Assembly: GCA_027490665.1 (NCBI GenBank)
Contig: JAIXXP010000115.1
Location: 1 to 63,758, forward strand
Source: Cryomorphaceae bacterium
GTDB taxonomy: Bacteria; Bacteroidota; Bacteroidia; Flavobacteriales_D; Crocinitomicaceae
Length of the DNA stretch: 63,758 nt
Direction of reading: 5' to 3'
Shown here: one piece after another, positions 51,180-59,815 of the stretch
How positions within the stretch are numbered: position 1 is the first letter of the stretch
Layout: the number at the start of each line of letters is the position of its first letter
Made by a program: the position numbers and the translations under genes
The notes under the pieces: generated by a model
The model's database searches: none
What the model was told of the DNA's origin: nothing
Seen by the model: only the letters and a program-made list of their open reading frames with translations

Positions 51180-52089
51180 TCACCTTACTGGCATCGTAGA
51201 CCTCACGCGTCAAGACATCGAACTCATACTCGAAACCGCTGCTCGTTTCAAAGAAGTGATCAATCGCCCAATTAAGAAAGTGCCTTCACTTCGCGATATC
51301 ACCATTGCCAACGTTTTTTTTGAAAATTCTACCAGAACACGTCTCTCCTTTGAGCTCGCGCAAAAAAGACTTTCAGCTGATGTCGTTAATTTCAGCGCAG
51401 CAAGCTCTTCAGTTAAAAAAGGTGAAACACTCGTAGACACCGTCAACAACATCCTCGCCATGAAAGTAGACATGGTCGTGATGCGCCACCCCAATCCTGG
51501 AGCGGCTAAGTTTTTGTCACAAAAAATCAAAGCTAGAGTGGTCAATGCTGGCGATGGCACACACGAACACCCTACCCAAGCTTTGCTTGATGCTTTCTCC
51601 ATTCAAGAAAAACTCGGGACAGTAGAAGGTAAAAAAGTAGTGATTGTCGGAGACATCCTACACTCTAGGGTAGCACTCAGCAATATCTACTGCCTTCAAA
51701 AACTCGGCGCAGAAGTCATGGTTTGCGGCCCTAGCACACTCATTCCTAAATACATCGGTGAACTCGGCGTCAAGGTCTCGCACAACCTCCGCGAAGCTTT
51801 AGAATGGTGTGATGTCGCTAATATGTTGCGCATTCAACTAGAACGCCAAGACATCAAATACTTCCCTTCTTTGCGTGAATACGCCCAACTTTTTGGCCTC
51901 GATAAGGCCTTACTCGAAAGCCTTTCCAAAGAAATTGTCATCATGCACCCTGGACCAATTAACCGCGGTGTCGAAATTTCTTCAGATGTTGCCGATTCTT
52001 CACAAAGTATCATCTTAGATCAGGTCGAGAACGGCGTTGCAGTGCGCATGGCTGTTATTTATTTGTTGGCAGCTAAAATCGAAAGATAA
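51160..52089 (+). CDS. pyrB: Aspartate carbamoyltransferase catalytic subunit
   Basis: A 309-residue enzyme joining carbamoyl phosphate and aspartate in the first committed pyrimidine step. FFENSTRTRLSFELAQKRL is the carbamoyl-phosphate signature; SSVKKGETLVDTV, RHPNPGAAKFLS, GDGTHEHPTQALLDAFSI and MHPGPINRGVEI follow in order. An upstream in-frame ATG lies inside pyrR; I use ATG at 51160, giving the usual N-terminus. Regulatory pyrI is absent, so it is probably the stand-alone trimer type. Confidence 0.97.
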   Translation: MKQLSVDHLTGIVDLTRQDIELILETAARFKEVINRPIKKVPSLRDITIANVFFENSTRTRLSFELAQKRLSADVVNFSAASSSVKKGETLVDTVNNILAMKVDMVVMRHPNPGAAKFLSQKIKARVVNAGDGTHEHPTQALLDAFSIQEKLGTVEGKKVVIVGDILHSRVALSNIYCLQKLGAEVMVCGPSTLIPKYIGELGVKVSHNLREALEWCDVANMLRIQLERQDIKYFPSLREYAQLFGLDKALLESLSKEIVIMHPGPINRGVEISSDVADSSQSIILDQVENGVAVRMAVIYLLAAKIER

Positions 52090-52095
52090 TTTAGT

Positions 52096-52103
52096 TATTT
52101 TTG
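52096..52103 (+). promoter_or_regulatory. -7 box TATTTTTG upstream of the STAS gene
   Basis: A perfect TAnnTTTG seven bases after the pyrB stop and 14 bases before the STAS ATG; it may drive the STAS gene and rnz. Confidence 0.5.
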
Positions 52104-52117
52104 AGCAAATCATTGCT

Positions 52118-52459
52118 ATGAATTTCTCCGTGGACCCACAGGGCCAAATTGTTGTTGTGAGTACTGAAGTTGAGAAACTTGATTCCAGCAATGCCCCTGA
52201 ACTCAAAGCCCACTTCTTGCAGCTCAATAAAGTTGGCACCAACTATATTGTCCTAGACCTAAGCAAAACCAAATACTGCGACTCCTCAGGCTTATCTGCA
52301 GTACTAATTGCCAACCGCCTCTGTAAAGACACCAATGGCAAGTTTGCTTTAGCTGGTTTGCAGCCAAGTGTGCTCAAACTGATCCAAATTGCGCAGCTCG
52401 ACAAAGTCCTGACCATCGGAAATTCAAAAAATGCCGCTTTAGATCTACTCGCAAAGTGA
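52118..52459 (+). CDS. STAS-domain anti-sigma-factor antagonist-like protein
   Basis: A 113-residue stand-alone STAS domain of the SpoIIAA/RsbV family. DLSKTKYCDSSGLSAVLIANRL contains the conserved Ser that a partner kinase phosphorylates in known systems (DSSGL, about residue 60). ALAGLQPSVLKLIQIAQLDKVL is the C-terminal helix. No anti-sigma kinase or PP2C phosphatase gene is nearby. An upstream extension overlaps pyrB and lacks domain sequence; ATG at 52118 is preferred. Its stop overlaps the rnz GTG. Confidence 0.9.
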   Translation: MNFSVDPQGQIVVVSTEVEKLDSSNAPELKAHFLQLNKVGTNYIVLDLSKTKYCDSSGLSAVLIANRLCKDTNGKFALAGLQPSVLKLIQIAQLDKVLTIGNSKNAALDLLAK

Positions 52460-53424
52460 GTTTTGAACTCCACATACTCGGTTCTGGTGCAGCGCTGCCT
52501 ACCGCTAAAAGACAGGCAACAGCACAGTATATCAATTGTAACGAACGACACATTTTAATTGATTGTGCAGAAGGCACCCAACAACAGCTGCGCAAATACA
52601 GCCTGAAGCTTCAGAAAATCCAATTTATACTGATTTCGCACCTGCACGGCGACCATTTCTTTGGTTTGCCCGGATTATTGTCCACAATGCATTTACTAGG
52701 GCGCAACAAAAAATTGCATATTTTCGGCCCTCCAGGTCTCGAAACATTAATGAAAGCTATGCTTGCTGCTGGTGGTCATCCATTACAGTTTGACATCACT
52801 TTTCAAACCGTTGAGCCAGGCCCCAAACAACTCATTTTTGAAGATCGGCTCATCGCCATCCATGCCTTTGCGCTCAAACACCGCATCCCTACAATCGGTT
52901 ACCGCATCGATGAAAAACCTAAATTGCTCAACCTCGATAAAGCGGCCGTTGCCGCTGCTGGTTTGCGCATCGAAGACCTCCCAAAATTAAAAGCAGGGAT
53001 TTCCATCGAAAGAGACGGCAAAAAATACAATTACAAAAAATATACGCTACCAGCGCAGGCCACCTACAGTTATGCCTATTGCTCAGACACAAAACCCAGT
53101 CCGAACTATTTAGAGGCCATTGACGGCGTAGATTTATTATACCACGAGGCCACATTTACCCAACAGCACCTCGAGCGTGCCAAAAGCACTTTCCATTCTA
53201 CAGCCCAACAAGCAGGCCAACAAGCAAGCAACGCCAACTGCAAGCACCTCTTACTTGGGCATTTTTCTTCGCGCTACGACGACACAGAACAGCATCTAGA
53301 CGAAGCACGCCAGATGCATTCAAATGTAGCTGCCGCAGAAGACGGCATGCATATTGTTCTTGGGAAATGGCTGCCTATTTTTGGGAACGCTGATAAAAAA
53401 CTAGCGCCACCAGAGCAAAAATAG
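52456..53424 (+). CDS. rnz: Ribonuclease Z
   Basis: A 322-residue metallo-beta-lactamase-fold endonuclease that trims tRNA 3' ends. The zinc motif is ISHLHGDHFFGLPGL (His62, His64, Asp66, His67), with ATAQYINCNERHILIDCAEGTQQQL before it, YHEATF and LLLGHFSSRYDD downstream. The tRNA-Phe in this window lacks an encoded CCA, consistent with RNase Z maturation. GTG start inside the STAS stop (GTGA). The last 50 bases overlap the convergent permease gene. Confidence 0.95.
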   Translation: MSFELHILGSGAALPTAKRQATAQYINCNERHILIDCAEGTQQQLRKYSLKLQKIQFILISHLHGDHFFGLPGLLSTMHLLGRNKKLHIFGPPGLETLMKAMLAAGGHPLQFDITFQTVEPGPKQLIFEDRLIAIHAFALKHRIPTIGYRIDEKPKLLNLDKAAVAAAGLRIEDLPKLKAGISIERDGKKYNYKKYTLPAQATYSYAYCSDTKPSPNYLEAIDGVDLLYHEATFTQQHLERAKSTFHSTAQQAGQQASNANCKHLLLGHFSSRYDDTEQHLDEARQMHSNVAAAEDGMHIVLGKWLPIFGNADKKLAPPEQK

Positions 53425-54451
53425 CGTTTGGCAACCAAACGGACCAAAGTGTAGGGAAACCAACTTTTACAGCTGCAACCGTCAGCATTTTCATGGCAAA
53501 AATATAGACGAAAATAAACGCCAAGCCAATAGCGATGTTCATTCCTTGGCCGCCTCTTTTTTTCTGAGAAGCCACAGAAACACCAATTATTGTCAAGATA
53601 TAGGTAGCAAAAGGAAATGCAGTTCTTTGGTGGAGTTCTATCTCAAATTCAGGAACCAACTTTGATCCTTTTAATTTTTCTCGTTCAATGGCGTTTTTAA
53701 GTTCAGTGTAGGTCAGGGCCTGCGCAGCGTTATCGCGTTGGGCCATTTCTTCGATGCGGTACACAAATGTGGTGTCTTTGTGTCTGCCATGAATGAGCTT
53801 CGCTTTCGGAAACTTGTAATCCTTCTCATAGTAATCGGTGAGCTCCCATTTATTGGTTCCCGGCTTGTTTTTAGCAAAGCGCGCACGTAAAAAATACTCA
53901 GGTTGGTTGTTTTTGCTCCATTTTTGAATGGTTAAATCATTGACGCGTTGTTCTTGAGCAGCGTAATTCGAAAAGTAAACCAGTTCATTTCCAGGGTATT
54001 CAGCTTGATAATTATTGACTGTCAGGACGTCTCGGTAATAGCGCTCTTCAAAAGCCAAACGTACTTTGTTGGTGCGCGGAATAATTAAGTGGTTGAGTAC
54101 CAAAGACAAAATTGTGAGCAGTGTTGCGCCAATAAAATAGGGTCTTAAAAAGCGTGCAACCGGACGGCCAGAAAACCAAATTGGGATAATTTCTGTATTC
54201 TGTGCCATTTTACCCGTAAACCAAATGACCGACAAGAAAATGATCATGGAGGAAAACGTATTGCCGTAATAGAGGATAAAGGTGACGTAATAACTGAAGA
54301 AAATTTCTTGAAGCGGTGCTTTGTTACTGATAAACTCGCTTAGTTTTTCTGAAATATCAAAAACGACCGAAAAGAGCATAATAAGACCAAGCATGAAAAA
54401 GAACGTGCTTAAGAACTTCTTGATGATATAGCGGTCTATGCGTTTGAGCAT
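53375..54451 (-). CDS. LptF/LptG-family LPS export permease
   Basis: A 358-residue inner-membrane permease of the YjgP/YjgQ family, the LptBFG part that extracts LPS. IDRYIIKKFLSTFFFMLGLIM starts the first helix; LSEFISNKAPLQEIFFSYYV and GRPVARFLRPYF follow, then a periplasmic beta-jellyroll domain (about residues 130-255), then three C-terminal helices beginning RTAFPFATYILTIIG. Whether it is LptF or LptG cannot be decided. It lies 3 bases after tgt and is probably co-transcribed. lptC is at 2234-2794. Confidence 0.92.
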   Translation of the reverse strand: MLKRIDRYIIKKFLSTFFFMLGLIMLFSVVFDISEKLSEFISNKAPLQEIFFSYYVTFILYYGNTFSSMIIFLSVIWFTGKMAQNTEIIPIWFSGRPVARFLRPYFIGATLLTILSLVLNHLIIPRTNKVRLAFEERYYRDVLTVNNYQAEYPGNELVYFSNYAAQEQRVNDLTIQKWSKNNQPEYFLRARFAKNKPGTNKWELTDYYEKDYKFPKAKLIHGRHKDTTFVYRIEEMAQRDNAAQALTYTELKNAIEREKLKGSKLVPEFEIELHQRTAFPFATYILTIIGVSVASQKKRGGQGMNIAIGLAFIFVYIFAMKMLTVAAVKVGFPTLWSVWLPNAIFALVALVFYQRSQK

Positions 54452-54454
54452 TTC

Positions 54455-55585
54455 TTATAGACGCTGACCAAGTTTAGTGACCACTTGATTTTTCCAGGCT
54501 ACAAATTCTCCTGAAGCGATTTTCTCGCGGGCTACACGCATGAGTTCGAGGTAAAAAGCCAAATTGTGAATAGTGGCAATTTGGATACCGAGGTACTCTC
54601 CTGTCTTAATTAGGTGACGCAAATATGCTTTGGTGTAGACTTGATCTACCCAAACTTTACTTGTTGGGTCGAGCTGACTGAAATCTTTGGCCCATTTTTC
54701 ATTTTTGATATTAATGGTGCCTTCCCAGGTGTAAAGCAAACCATGTCGGGCGTTTCTACTCGGCATTACGCAATCGAACATATCGACGCCCAAGGCAATA
54801 GACTCCAACAAATTGATCGGGGTTCCGACACCCATGAGGTAGCGTGGTTTTTCAGTCGGTAAAATTCCGCATACTAAATCGGTCATCTCGTAGAGTTCAT
54901 CGTCGGGTTCTCCTACAGACAAACCGCCAATTGCATTGCCCACAGCATCAAAAGAAGCAATTGCATTGGCTGATTCTTCTCTTAAATCCTTATAAGTACT
55001 GCCCTGAACAATAGGAAAAAGCGCTTGCTCGTAACCATATTTTGGTTCGGTCTGATCCATCGCGGTAAAGCAGCGTGCCAACCAACGGTGCGTAAGGTGC
55101 ATGGAGCGCTTGGCATATGCGTAGTCGCAAGGATAAGGTGTGCATTCGTCAAATGCCATGATGATATCTGCACCAATACTGCGCTGAATTTCTATCGCGC
55201 GTTCTGGTGTAAAGAAATGATAACTACCGTCTATATGGGATTGAAACTTTACACCTTCTTCCTGTATTTTACGAGAGCCTGATAAAGAATAAACCTGATA
55301 ACCACCGCTATCCGTTAAAATGGGGCGTTCCCATCCGATAAACTGGTGTAAACCACCAGCTGCTTCCAAAACTTCGGTGCCTGGACGCAAAAACAAATGG
55401 TAGGTATTGCCCAAAATAATTTGCGCATTGATATCATCTCGAAGTTCTTGCTGATGCACACCTTTGACAGAACCAACCGTGCCAACCGGCATAAAAATGG
55501 GTGTTTCTATGGTGCCATGAGCAGTGTGCAGCCTTCCGAGTCGGGCTTTAGATTGAGAATCTGTCTTTAAGAGGTCAAAGTGCAT
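54455..55585 (-). CDS. tgt: Queuine tRNA-ribosyltransferase without zinc ligands
   Basis: A 376-residue TIM-barrel enzyme that exchanges guanine 34 for the queuosine precursor. Catalytic Asp residues are in ILTDSGGYQVYSLS and GVDMFDCVMPSRNARHG, and GNAIGGLSVGEP is conserved. The zinc-binding Cys-rich segment before AYLRHL, present in most bacterial Tgt, reads DPTSKVWVDQVYTKAYLRHL with no Cys; I recall this as common in Bacteroidota. An extension to 55612 overlaps the promoter box and is rejected. Partner queG is at 12711. Confidence 0.95.
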   Translation of the reverse strand: MHFDLLKTDSQSKARLGRLHTAHGTIETPIFMPVGTVGSVKGVHQQELRDDINAQIILGNTYHLFLRPGTEVLEAAGGLHQFIGWERPILTDSGGYQVYSLSGSRKIQEEGVKFQSHIDGSYHFFTPERAIEIQRSIGADIIMAFDECTPYPCDYAYAKRSMHLTHRWLARCFTAMDQTEPKYGYEQALFPIVQGSTYKDLREESANAIASFDAVGNAIGGLSVGEPDDELYEMTDLVCGILPTEKPRYLMGVGTPINLLESIALGVDMFDCVMPSRNARHGLLYTWEGTINIKNEKWAKDFSQLDPTSKVWVDQVYTKAYLRHLIKTGEYLGIQIATIHNLAFYLELMRVAREKIASGEFVAWKNQVVTKLGQRL

Positions 55586-55609
55586 AACAATGTTGAAAAA
55601 TACCTTGAA

Positions 55610-55646
55610 CAAAGATACGGGTATTTAAATTCCCTAGACATCTTTG
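55610..55646. promoter_or_regulatory. Divergent promoter region of tgt and the glycosyltransferase gene
   Basis: Minus strand: perfect TATCTTTG (55610-55617), 24 bases before the tgt ATG. Plus strand: CATCTTTG (55639-55646), one base off TAnnTTTG, 9 bases before the glycosyltransferase ATG. Confidence 0.48.
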
Positions 55647-55655
55647 TACTCAGAG

Positions 55656-56792
55656 ATGACGTACTTACCGCACATTCAAAACGACTTTTGGGCTTACCTG
55701 CTTCTGAGCGCCATTATATTAGGTGCTATACAGCTATTTTATGTGTTCAATTTCTACGCAAGATTCGCTTACAGGAAAAGTAAAGCGGCCGAAAAACAAG
55801 GTCAGTACCCTCCAATTTCAGTGATTATTGCCGCACGAAATGAATCAGACAACCTCTACGAACACCTCCCGACTATTTTAAGTCAAGACTATCCAAACTA
55901 TGAAGTAATTGTCGTCAATAACCAAAGTATCGACGACAGCAATTGGATTTTAACCGCCTTTGCACAACAATTTCCTCAATTAAAAGTAGTTGAAATTTCG
56001 CGCAGTCCACACCTCAAGCCTGGCAAAAAACTTCCGATAACACTCGGCATCAAAGCTGCTTCTCACGAGTTTTTTGTACTCACCGATGCCGATTGTCAGC
56101 CTCAAAGTAACCAGTGGCTCAAGAATATGATGAGCAGTTTGTCGGCAGAGCGTCAGTTTACTATTGGTTATAGTCCATTTACAAAAACGAAGGGTTTTTT
56201 GAACAAACTCGTTCGCTTTGACAACGTCTGGATGGGTGTCAATGCCTATGCCTATGCACTCGCCGACCGACCTTTCAAGGCCAGCGGTCGCAATATTGCC
56301 TACTCCAAACAACTCTTTCAGAAAGTCAACGGCTTCAAATCACATTACGCAATTAGCCCCGGTGACGACGACCTCCTCTTGCAAGATGCCATTCAATTTA
56401 CCAAGGTGAGTATCATGGATGAGCCGAGCTCTTTTGTGCGCTCAGCTGCGCCATCGAGCTGGACCAACTGGTTTCGGCAGAAGGCTAAATACCACATCAG
56501 TTCTGCACGTTACCCTGTTATTAAAAAAGTATTGTTAGGAATCTATCCACTGAGCCTCATTTTGATGTGGATTTCTTTTGTTGCTTTGTGTGTTAATTTG
56601 AATTACCTGCCTCTTAGTGCAAGTATTTTTATTGGCATTATTGCAATTAAATGGTGGCTTCAGGGTAGGTGTCTAAACCGACTTGGCGAAAAGAAACTCA
56701 TGTTCTTCTTTCCAATTTGGGATCTTTTCTACAGCATTCTGATGCCCATCGTTTATTACATTTCCGAAAGGCAAAAATATTACCGATGGTAG
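55656..56792 (+). CDS. Membrane glycosyltransferase, family 2
   Basis: A 378-residue GT-A-fold glycosyltransferase. One N-terminal helix (about residues 13-35) is followed by PPISVIIAARNESDNLYEHL, then LTDADCQPQS (DxD-like metal site), ISPGDDDLLLQDA and the WFRQKAKYHISSARY acceptor region. Two or three C-terminal helices (about 290-365) follow. It likely builds a surface polysaccharide or glycolipid on the inner membrane. Sugar unknown. An in-frame ATG at 55644 is possible, but 55656 follows the promoter-like box at a better distance. The 3' end overlaps the sigma factor gene by 7 bases. Confidence 0.88.
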   Translation: MTYLPHIQNDFWAYLLLSAIILGAIQLFYVFNFYARFAYRKSKAAEKQGQYPPISVIIAARNESDNLYEHLPTILSQDYPNYEVIVVNNQSIDDSNWILTAFAQQFPQLKVVEISRSPHLKPGKKLPITLGIKAASHEFFVLTDADCQPQSNQWLKNMMSSLSAERQFTIGYSPFTKTKGFLNKLVRFDNVWMGVNAYAYALADRPFKASGRNIAYSKQLFQKVNGFKSHYAISPGDDDLLLQDAIQFTKVSIMDEPSSFVRSAAPSSWTNWFRQKAKYHISSARYPVIKKVLLGIYPLSLILMWISFVALCVNLNYLPLSASIFIGIIAIKWWLQGRCLNRLGEKKLMFFFPIWDLFYSILMPIVYYISERQKYYRW

Positions 56793-57391
56793 AAAACGAG
56801 CATTTATCTGAGAAAGCCAAACACGATCTCCAATTGGTTGCAGCAGCCAAAGGTGGAAGCCAAGCTGCCTATGCCGACCTCATGGAGCGTTACCGCGACT
56901 CAATTTACTTCATGATGCTCAAGATGGTCAAGAACTCCGATGACGCCGACGACCTCACCATAGAAGCCTTCGGAAAAGCATTTGCGCGCTTAGACCAATA
57001 TTCGCCAAGTTTTGCATTCAGCACCTGGCTTTTCAAGATTGCATCCAATAACTGTATCGATTTTATAAGAAAGAAACGCGTTGAGGTTACTTCCATTGAC
57101 CGTGGCATCACCACCAGCGATGGCGAGCGCATGCACATTGATGCGAAATCACAAACGCTCAATCCAGAAGAAACAATTATCCAAGGGCAAAGATTGGTGC
57201 ACATGCGCTTACTCGTGAGCAAACTCAAACCCAAATACCGAGAACTCGTCGAGAAACGCTACTTTGAAGAAAAGAGCTATGAAGAAATTGCAGAAGAACT
57301 CAACCTACCTTTGGGCACCGTGAAGGCACAGTTATTTCGCGCACGAGATTTCTTAGCAGCCATGATGCAGCAGACCAAAGACAGCATTTAA
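56786..57391 (+). CDS. ECF-type RNA polymerase sigma factor
   Basis: A 201-residue group 4 sigma factor. Region 2 (about 30-100) includes YADLMERYRDSIYFMMLKMV, NSDDADDLTIEAFGKAF and FSTWLFKIASNNCIDFIRKKR; region 4 (about 135-195) has YRELVEKRYFEEKSYEEIAE and LPLGTVKAQLFRARDFL. It would direct a set of genes, but no anti-sigma factor follows: the next gene is rsmG, joined by TAATG. Regulation must come from its own transcription or a distant partner. Start chosen at 56786; extensions overlap the glycosyltransferase. Confidence 0.93.
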   Translation: MVENEHLSEKAKHDLQLVAAAKGGSQAAYADLMERYRDSIYFMMLKMVKNSDDADDLTIEAFGKAFARLDQYSPSFAFSTWLFKIASNNCIDFIRKKRVEVTSIDRGITTSDGERMHIDAKSQTLNPEETIIQGQRLVHMRLLVSKLKPKYRELVEKRYFEEKSYEEIAEELNLPLGTVKAQLFRARDFLAAMMQQTKDSI

Positions 57392-58017
57392 TGACCCTAC
57401 TCTCTTCTTATTTTCCTGATTTAAGCCCAGAACAAATTCGACAATTTGAGGCCTTAGAAGGTTTGTATCAAACTTGGAATGCCCAAATCAACGTCATTTC
57501 AAGAAAAGACACCGAGCACTTTTATGAACGACATGTCTTGCATTCGTTGGCCATTGCCAAAATTGTCCAATTCTTGCCTGGTTCTTCGGTTTTAGACATC
57601 GGTACCGGCGGTGGTTTTCCCGGCATACCATTAGCTATACTCTTTCCAGAGGTCCAGTTTCATTTGGTCGATTCTATAGGAAAGAAAATAAAAGTTGTTC
57701 AAGAAGTTGCTGCCAGCTTAGGTCTACAAAATGTGCAGGCCAGCCATGCCAGAGCGGAAACAATCAAGGACCGCTATGATTTTATTGTGAGTAGAGCTGT
57801 TACCCAAATGCCCGTATTTCTAACTTGGGTAAAAGGAAAAAGTGCCAAAAAAAACCTACACAATTTGAAGAATGGGGTGCTGTATTTAAAAGGTGGTGAC
57901 CTCAGTGAAGAGTTAGCAGGGTTGCGCTATCCGGTTAAAGAGTATCCGATTTCCGAATTTTACAAGGAAGAATTCTTCGAAACAAAAAAAGTGGTGTACG
58001 TTCAGTTGGTACCTTGA
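57391..58017 (+). CDS. rsmG: 16S rRNA (guanine-527-N7)-methyltransferase
   Basis: A 208-residue SAM-dependent methyltransferase that modifies G527 of 16S rRNA; loss gives low-level streptomycin resistance in other bacteria. WNAQINVISRKDTEHFYERHVLHSL, SVLDIGTGGGFPGIPLAI and the VSRAV motif are diagnostic. The start overlaps the sigma factor stop. It converges on ispF with a 19-base gap and no visible terminator. Confidence 0.96.
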   Translation: MTLLSSYFPDLSPEQIRQFEALEGLYQTWNAQINVISRKDTEHFYERHVLHSLAIAKIVQFLPGSSVLDIGTGGGFPGIPLAILFPEVQFHLVDSIGKKIKVVQEVAASLGLQNVQASHARAETIKDRYDFIVSRAVTQMPVFLTWVKGKSAKKNLHNLKNGVLYLKGGDLSEELAGLRYPVKEYPISEFYKEEFFETKKVVYVQLVP

Positions 58018-58036
58018 GCAACCTAATGGTAGCTGA

Positions 58037-58528
58037 CTACATTTGATACAACAATGCAGTTGCGTATGCTTTTATAGCGCGCTTTTCACCAAAAGAATCG
58101 ACTTTTTCATGGGTGGTAGCTTTGATGCTCATCTCATCGATTTCCAAGCCTAAAATATCCGTTAAAACAACTTGCATTTTTTCGATGTGCGGATTCACTT
58201 TGGGCGTTTCTAAAATGACAGTTGCGTCTATATTGACAATGCCATAACCTTTTTGGACTACCAACTCATGAACGCGCTTTAAGAGAATTTTGGAGTCAAT
58301 GCCTTTGTATTGGGGGTCCTGATCGGAAAAGTGATAGCCGATATCGCGCAGTGCCAAAGCTCCGAGTAAAGCATCGCAAATGGCGTGAATGAGTACGTCG
58401 GCATCGGAATGCCCAACTGCGCCAAGTTCTGAAGGCAATTGAACGCCACCGATCCAGAGCGGATAACCCGCCGCTAACTGATGGACATCTACGCCGTAGC
58501 CAATACGCAATTTGGGTTTGTGCTGCAT
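58037..58528 (-). CDS. ispF: 2-C-methyl-D-erythritol 2,4-cyclodiphosphate synthase
   Basis: A 163-residue trimeric zinc enzyme of the MEP isoprenoid pathway. RIGYGVDVHQL carries metal ligands (Asp and His), GHSDADVLIHAICDALLGAL another His, and ISIKATTHEK-type sequence (MSIKATTHEKVDSFGEKRAI) the CDP-binding loop. Length is normal. The ATG follows the porV stop directly (TAAATG), so it is part of the porU-porV-ispF transcription unit. Confidence 0.96.
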   Translation of the reverse strand: MQHKPKLRIGYGVDVHQLAAGYPLWIGGVQLPSELGAVGHSDADVLIHAICDALLGALALRDIGYHFSDQDPQYKGIDSKILLKRVHELVVQKGYGIVNIDATVILETPKVNPHIEKMQVVLTDILGLEIDEMSIKATTHEKVDSFGEKRAIKAYATALLYQM

Positions 58529-59791
58529 TTAGTTACCACCAAGGTTGAGGCGCAAAGTAAAGCGCAAAGTATTTGCGAGTGGGCTCTGACGACCATTCAG
58601 CGAAGCTAAATAGGAGAAGTCAATGGTAAACATGTTGTATTTGAGCGAAGCGCCTAAATTCAAAAACTGACGGTTACCTTTGTTTTTGTTTTCATAAAAA
58701 ACTCCACCTCTTAGAGCGAGCACATTGCTGTACCACCACTCTGCACCAGCTGCGATATTGATTTCAGCTAATTCTTCTTTCAAACGCGTGCCTTTTACAA
58801 CCTGGTAAGAACCATCTTGATTCTGAATAAAATTGCCGTCTTGGTCTTCAGCTAATACACCTGGTGCATCGTAAAATGATTGCATCATTGAGGTGATGAT
58901 ACCGACATCGCCATTCATGCCTGCCAACATGACGTAATCGCCATTGATAAGCTTGTAAATAGCCGGTGTTGGCACTAAAAGGCGCTGTAAGTCAAGTGAG
59001 AATGTTACTTTGTTATATTCGTCGAAATCGGCCAAAAAGCTATTGCCAATTTTGAGATTCATTGGAATGAAGTCGCGGCGCGACAACTCAGAGTAAGACA
59101 CTTTGTTGCCGATATTGTTAATGGTAAGGCCAAAAGTATAGGTGCCGTCTGTGTTTCCGATGTGTGCGTCGTCGTTGAAATAACTAAATGATAAATCTGC
59201 TGCACCAACAACACCTGGTTTGGTATTGACACCTGCTACTGTTAAGCCACCAGTCAGGTTCGAGTATGCAAATTTTCCATTGACACCGATGCTAAAGCGA
59301 TCGGCCAATTTAAAGGCATATGCACCCACTAATTCAAACTCGCTAGGCTTGTCGTCGCGTAAGACATCACCGTTGATATCGGTAAAAGTGATTTCGCCGA
59401 GACTAAAGTAGCGAAGTGCGCCTCCAATAGAGTGTACTTTATTCAGTTGCTTGTAACCCGCTAAGTAAGATAAATGGATATCGTTGGTAAGTTGACGCAA
59501 CCAAGGCGTATAGGAAAGGCTCACTTCAGATTTTTCCTTTGCAAAACTGAGTAAGGATGTATTCCAATATACCGAGGTGGAATTGGCACTTAACGCAGTA
59601 CCGGCATCGCCCATACCACCCGCTCTGGAATCAGGCGTAATTGCCATAAAAGGCAAAGAAGTAGTTAAGGTGTTGAGCTGTAAATCGTTGTCAGAAACAC
59701 CAGAGCCGCCAGTTGGTTGTGCCAGTGCAGATTGGTAAACCAATAACGAACCAATAGCGAGCAATAACTTATAAAATCGTGGACTTTTCAT
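58529..59791 (-). CDS. porV: Type IX secretion outer-membrane protein PorV
   Basis: A 420-residue 14-strand-type barrel of the FadL family that shuttles cargo from the T9SS translocon to PorU. A signal peptide (MKSPRFYKLLLAIGSLLVYQSALAQ) precedes the hallmark LPFMAITPDSRAGGMGDAGTAL and the NSTSVYWNTSLLSFA segment. SYTPWLRQLTNDIHLSYLAG is also PorV-like. Length matches relatives (about 390-430). It follows porU by 24 bases. Confidence 0.95.
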   Translation of the reverse strand: MKSPRFYKLLLAIGSLLVYQSALAQPTGGSGVSDNDLQLNTLTTSLPFMAITPDSRAGGMGDAGTALSANSTSVYWNTSLLSFAKEKSEVSLSYTPWLRQLTNDIHLSYLAGYKQLNKVHSIGGALRYFSLGEITFTDINGDVLRDDKPSEFELVGAYAFKLADRFSIGVNGKFAYSNLTGGLTVAGVNTKPGVVGAADLSFSYFNDDAHIGNTDGTYTFGLTINNIGNKVSYSELSRRDFIPMNLKIGNSFLADFDEYNKVTFSLDLQRLLVPTPAIYKLINGDYVMLAGMNGDVGIITSMMQSFYDAPGVLAEDQDGNFIQNQDGSYQVVKGTRLKEELAEINIAAGAEWWYSNVLALRGGVFYENKNKGNRQFLNLGASLKYNMFTIDFSYLASLNGRQSPLANTLRFTLRLNLGGN

Positions 59792-59815
59792 ATAAGAGGT
59801 AAAGATAGGGAATTT

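Noticed and set aside
55586..55612. Nine-residue N-terminal extension of Tgt
   Set aside because: It begins within the minus-strand TATCTTTG box, and the family starts at the MHFDLL equivalent.
56218..56262. Short repeat-like stretch (ATGCCTATGCCTATGC) in the glycosyltransferase gene
   Set aside because: It encodes NAYAYAL within a continuous conserved frame, too short to be a functional repeat.
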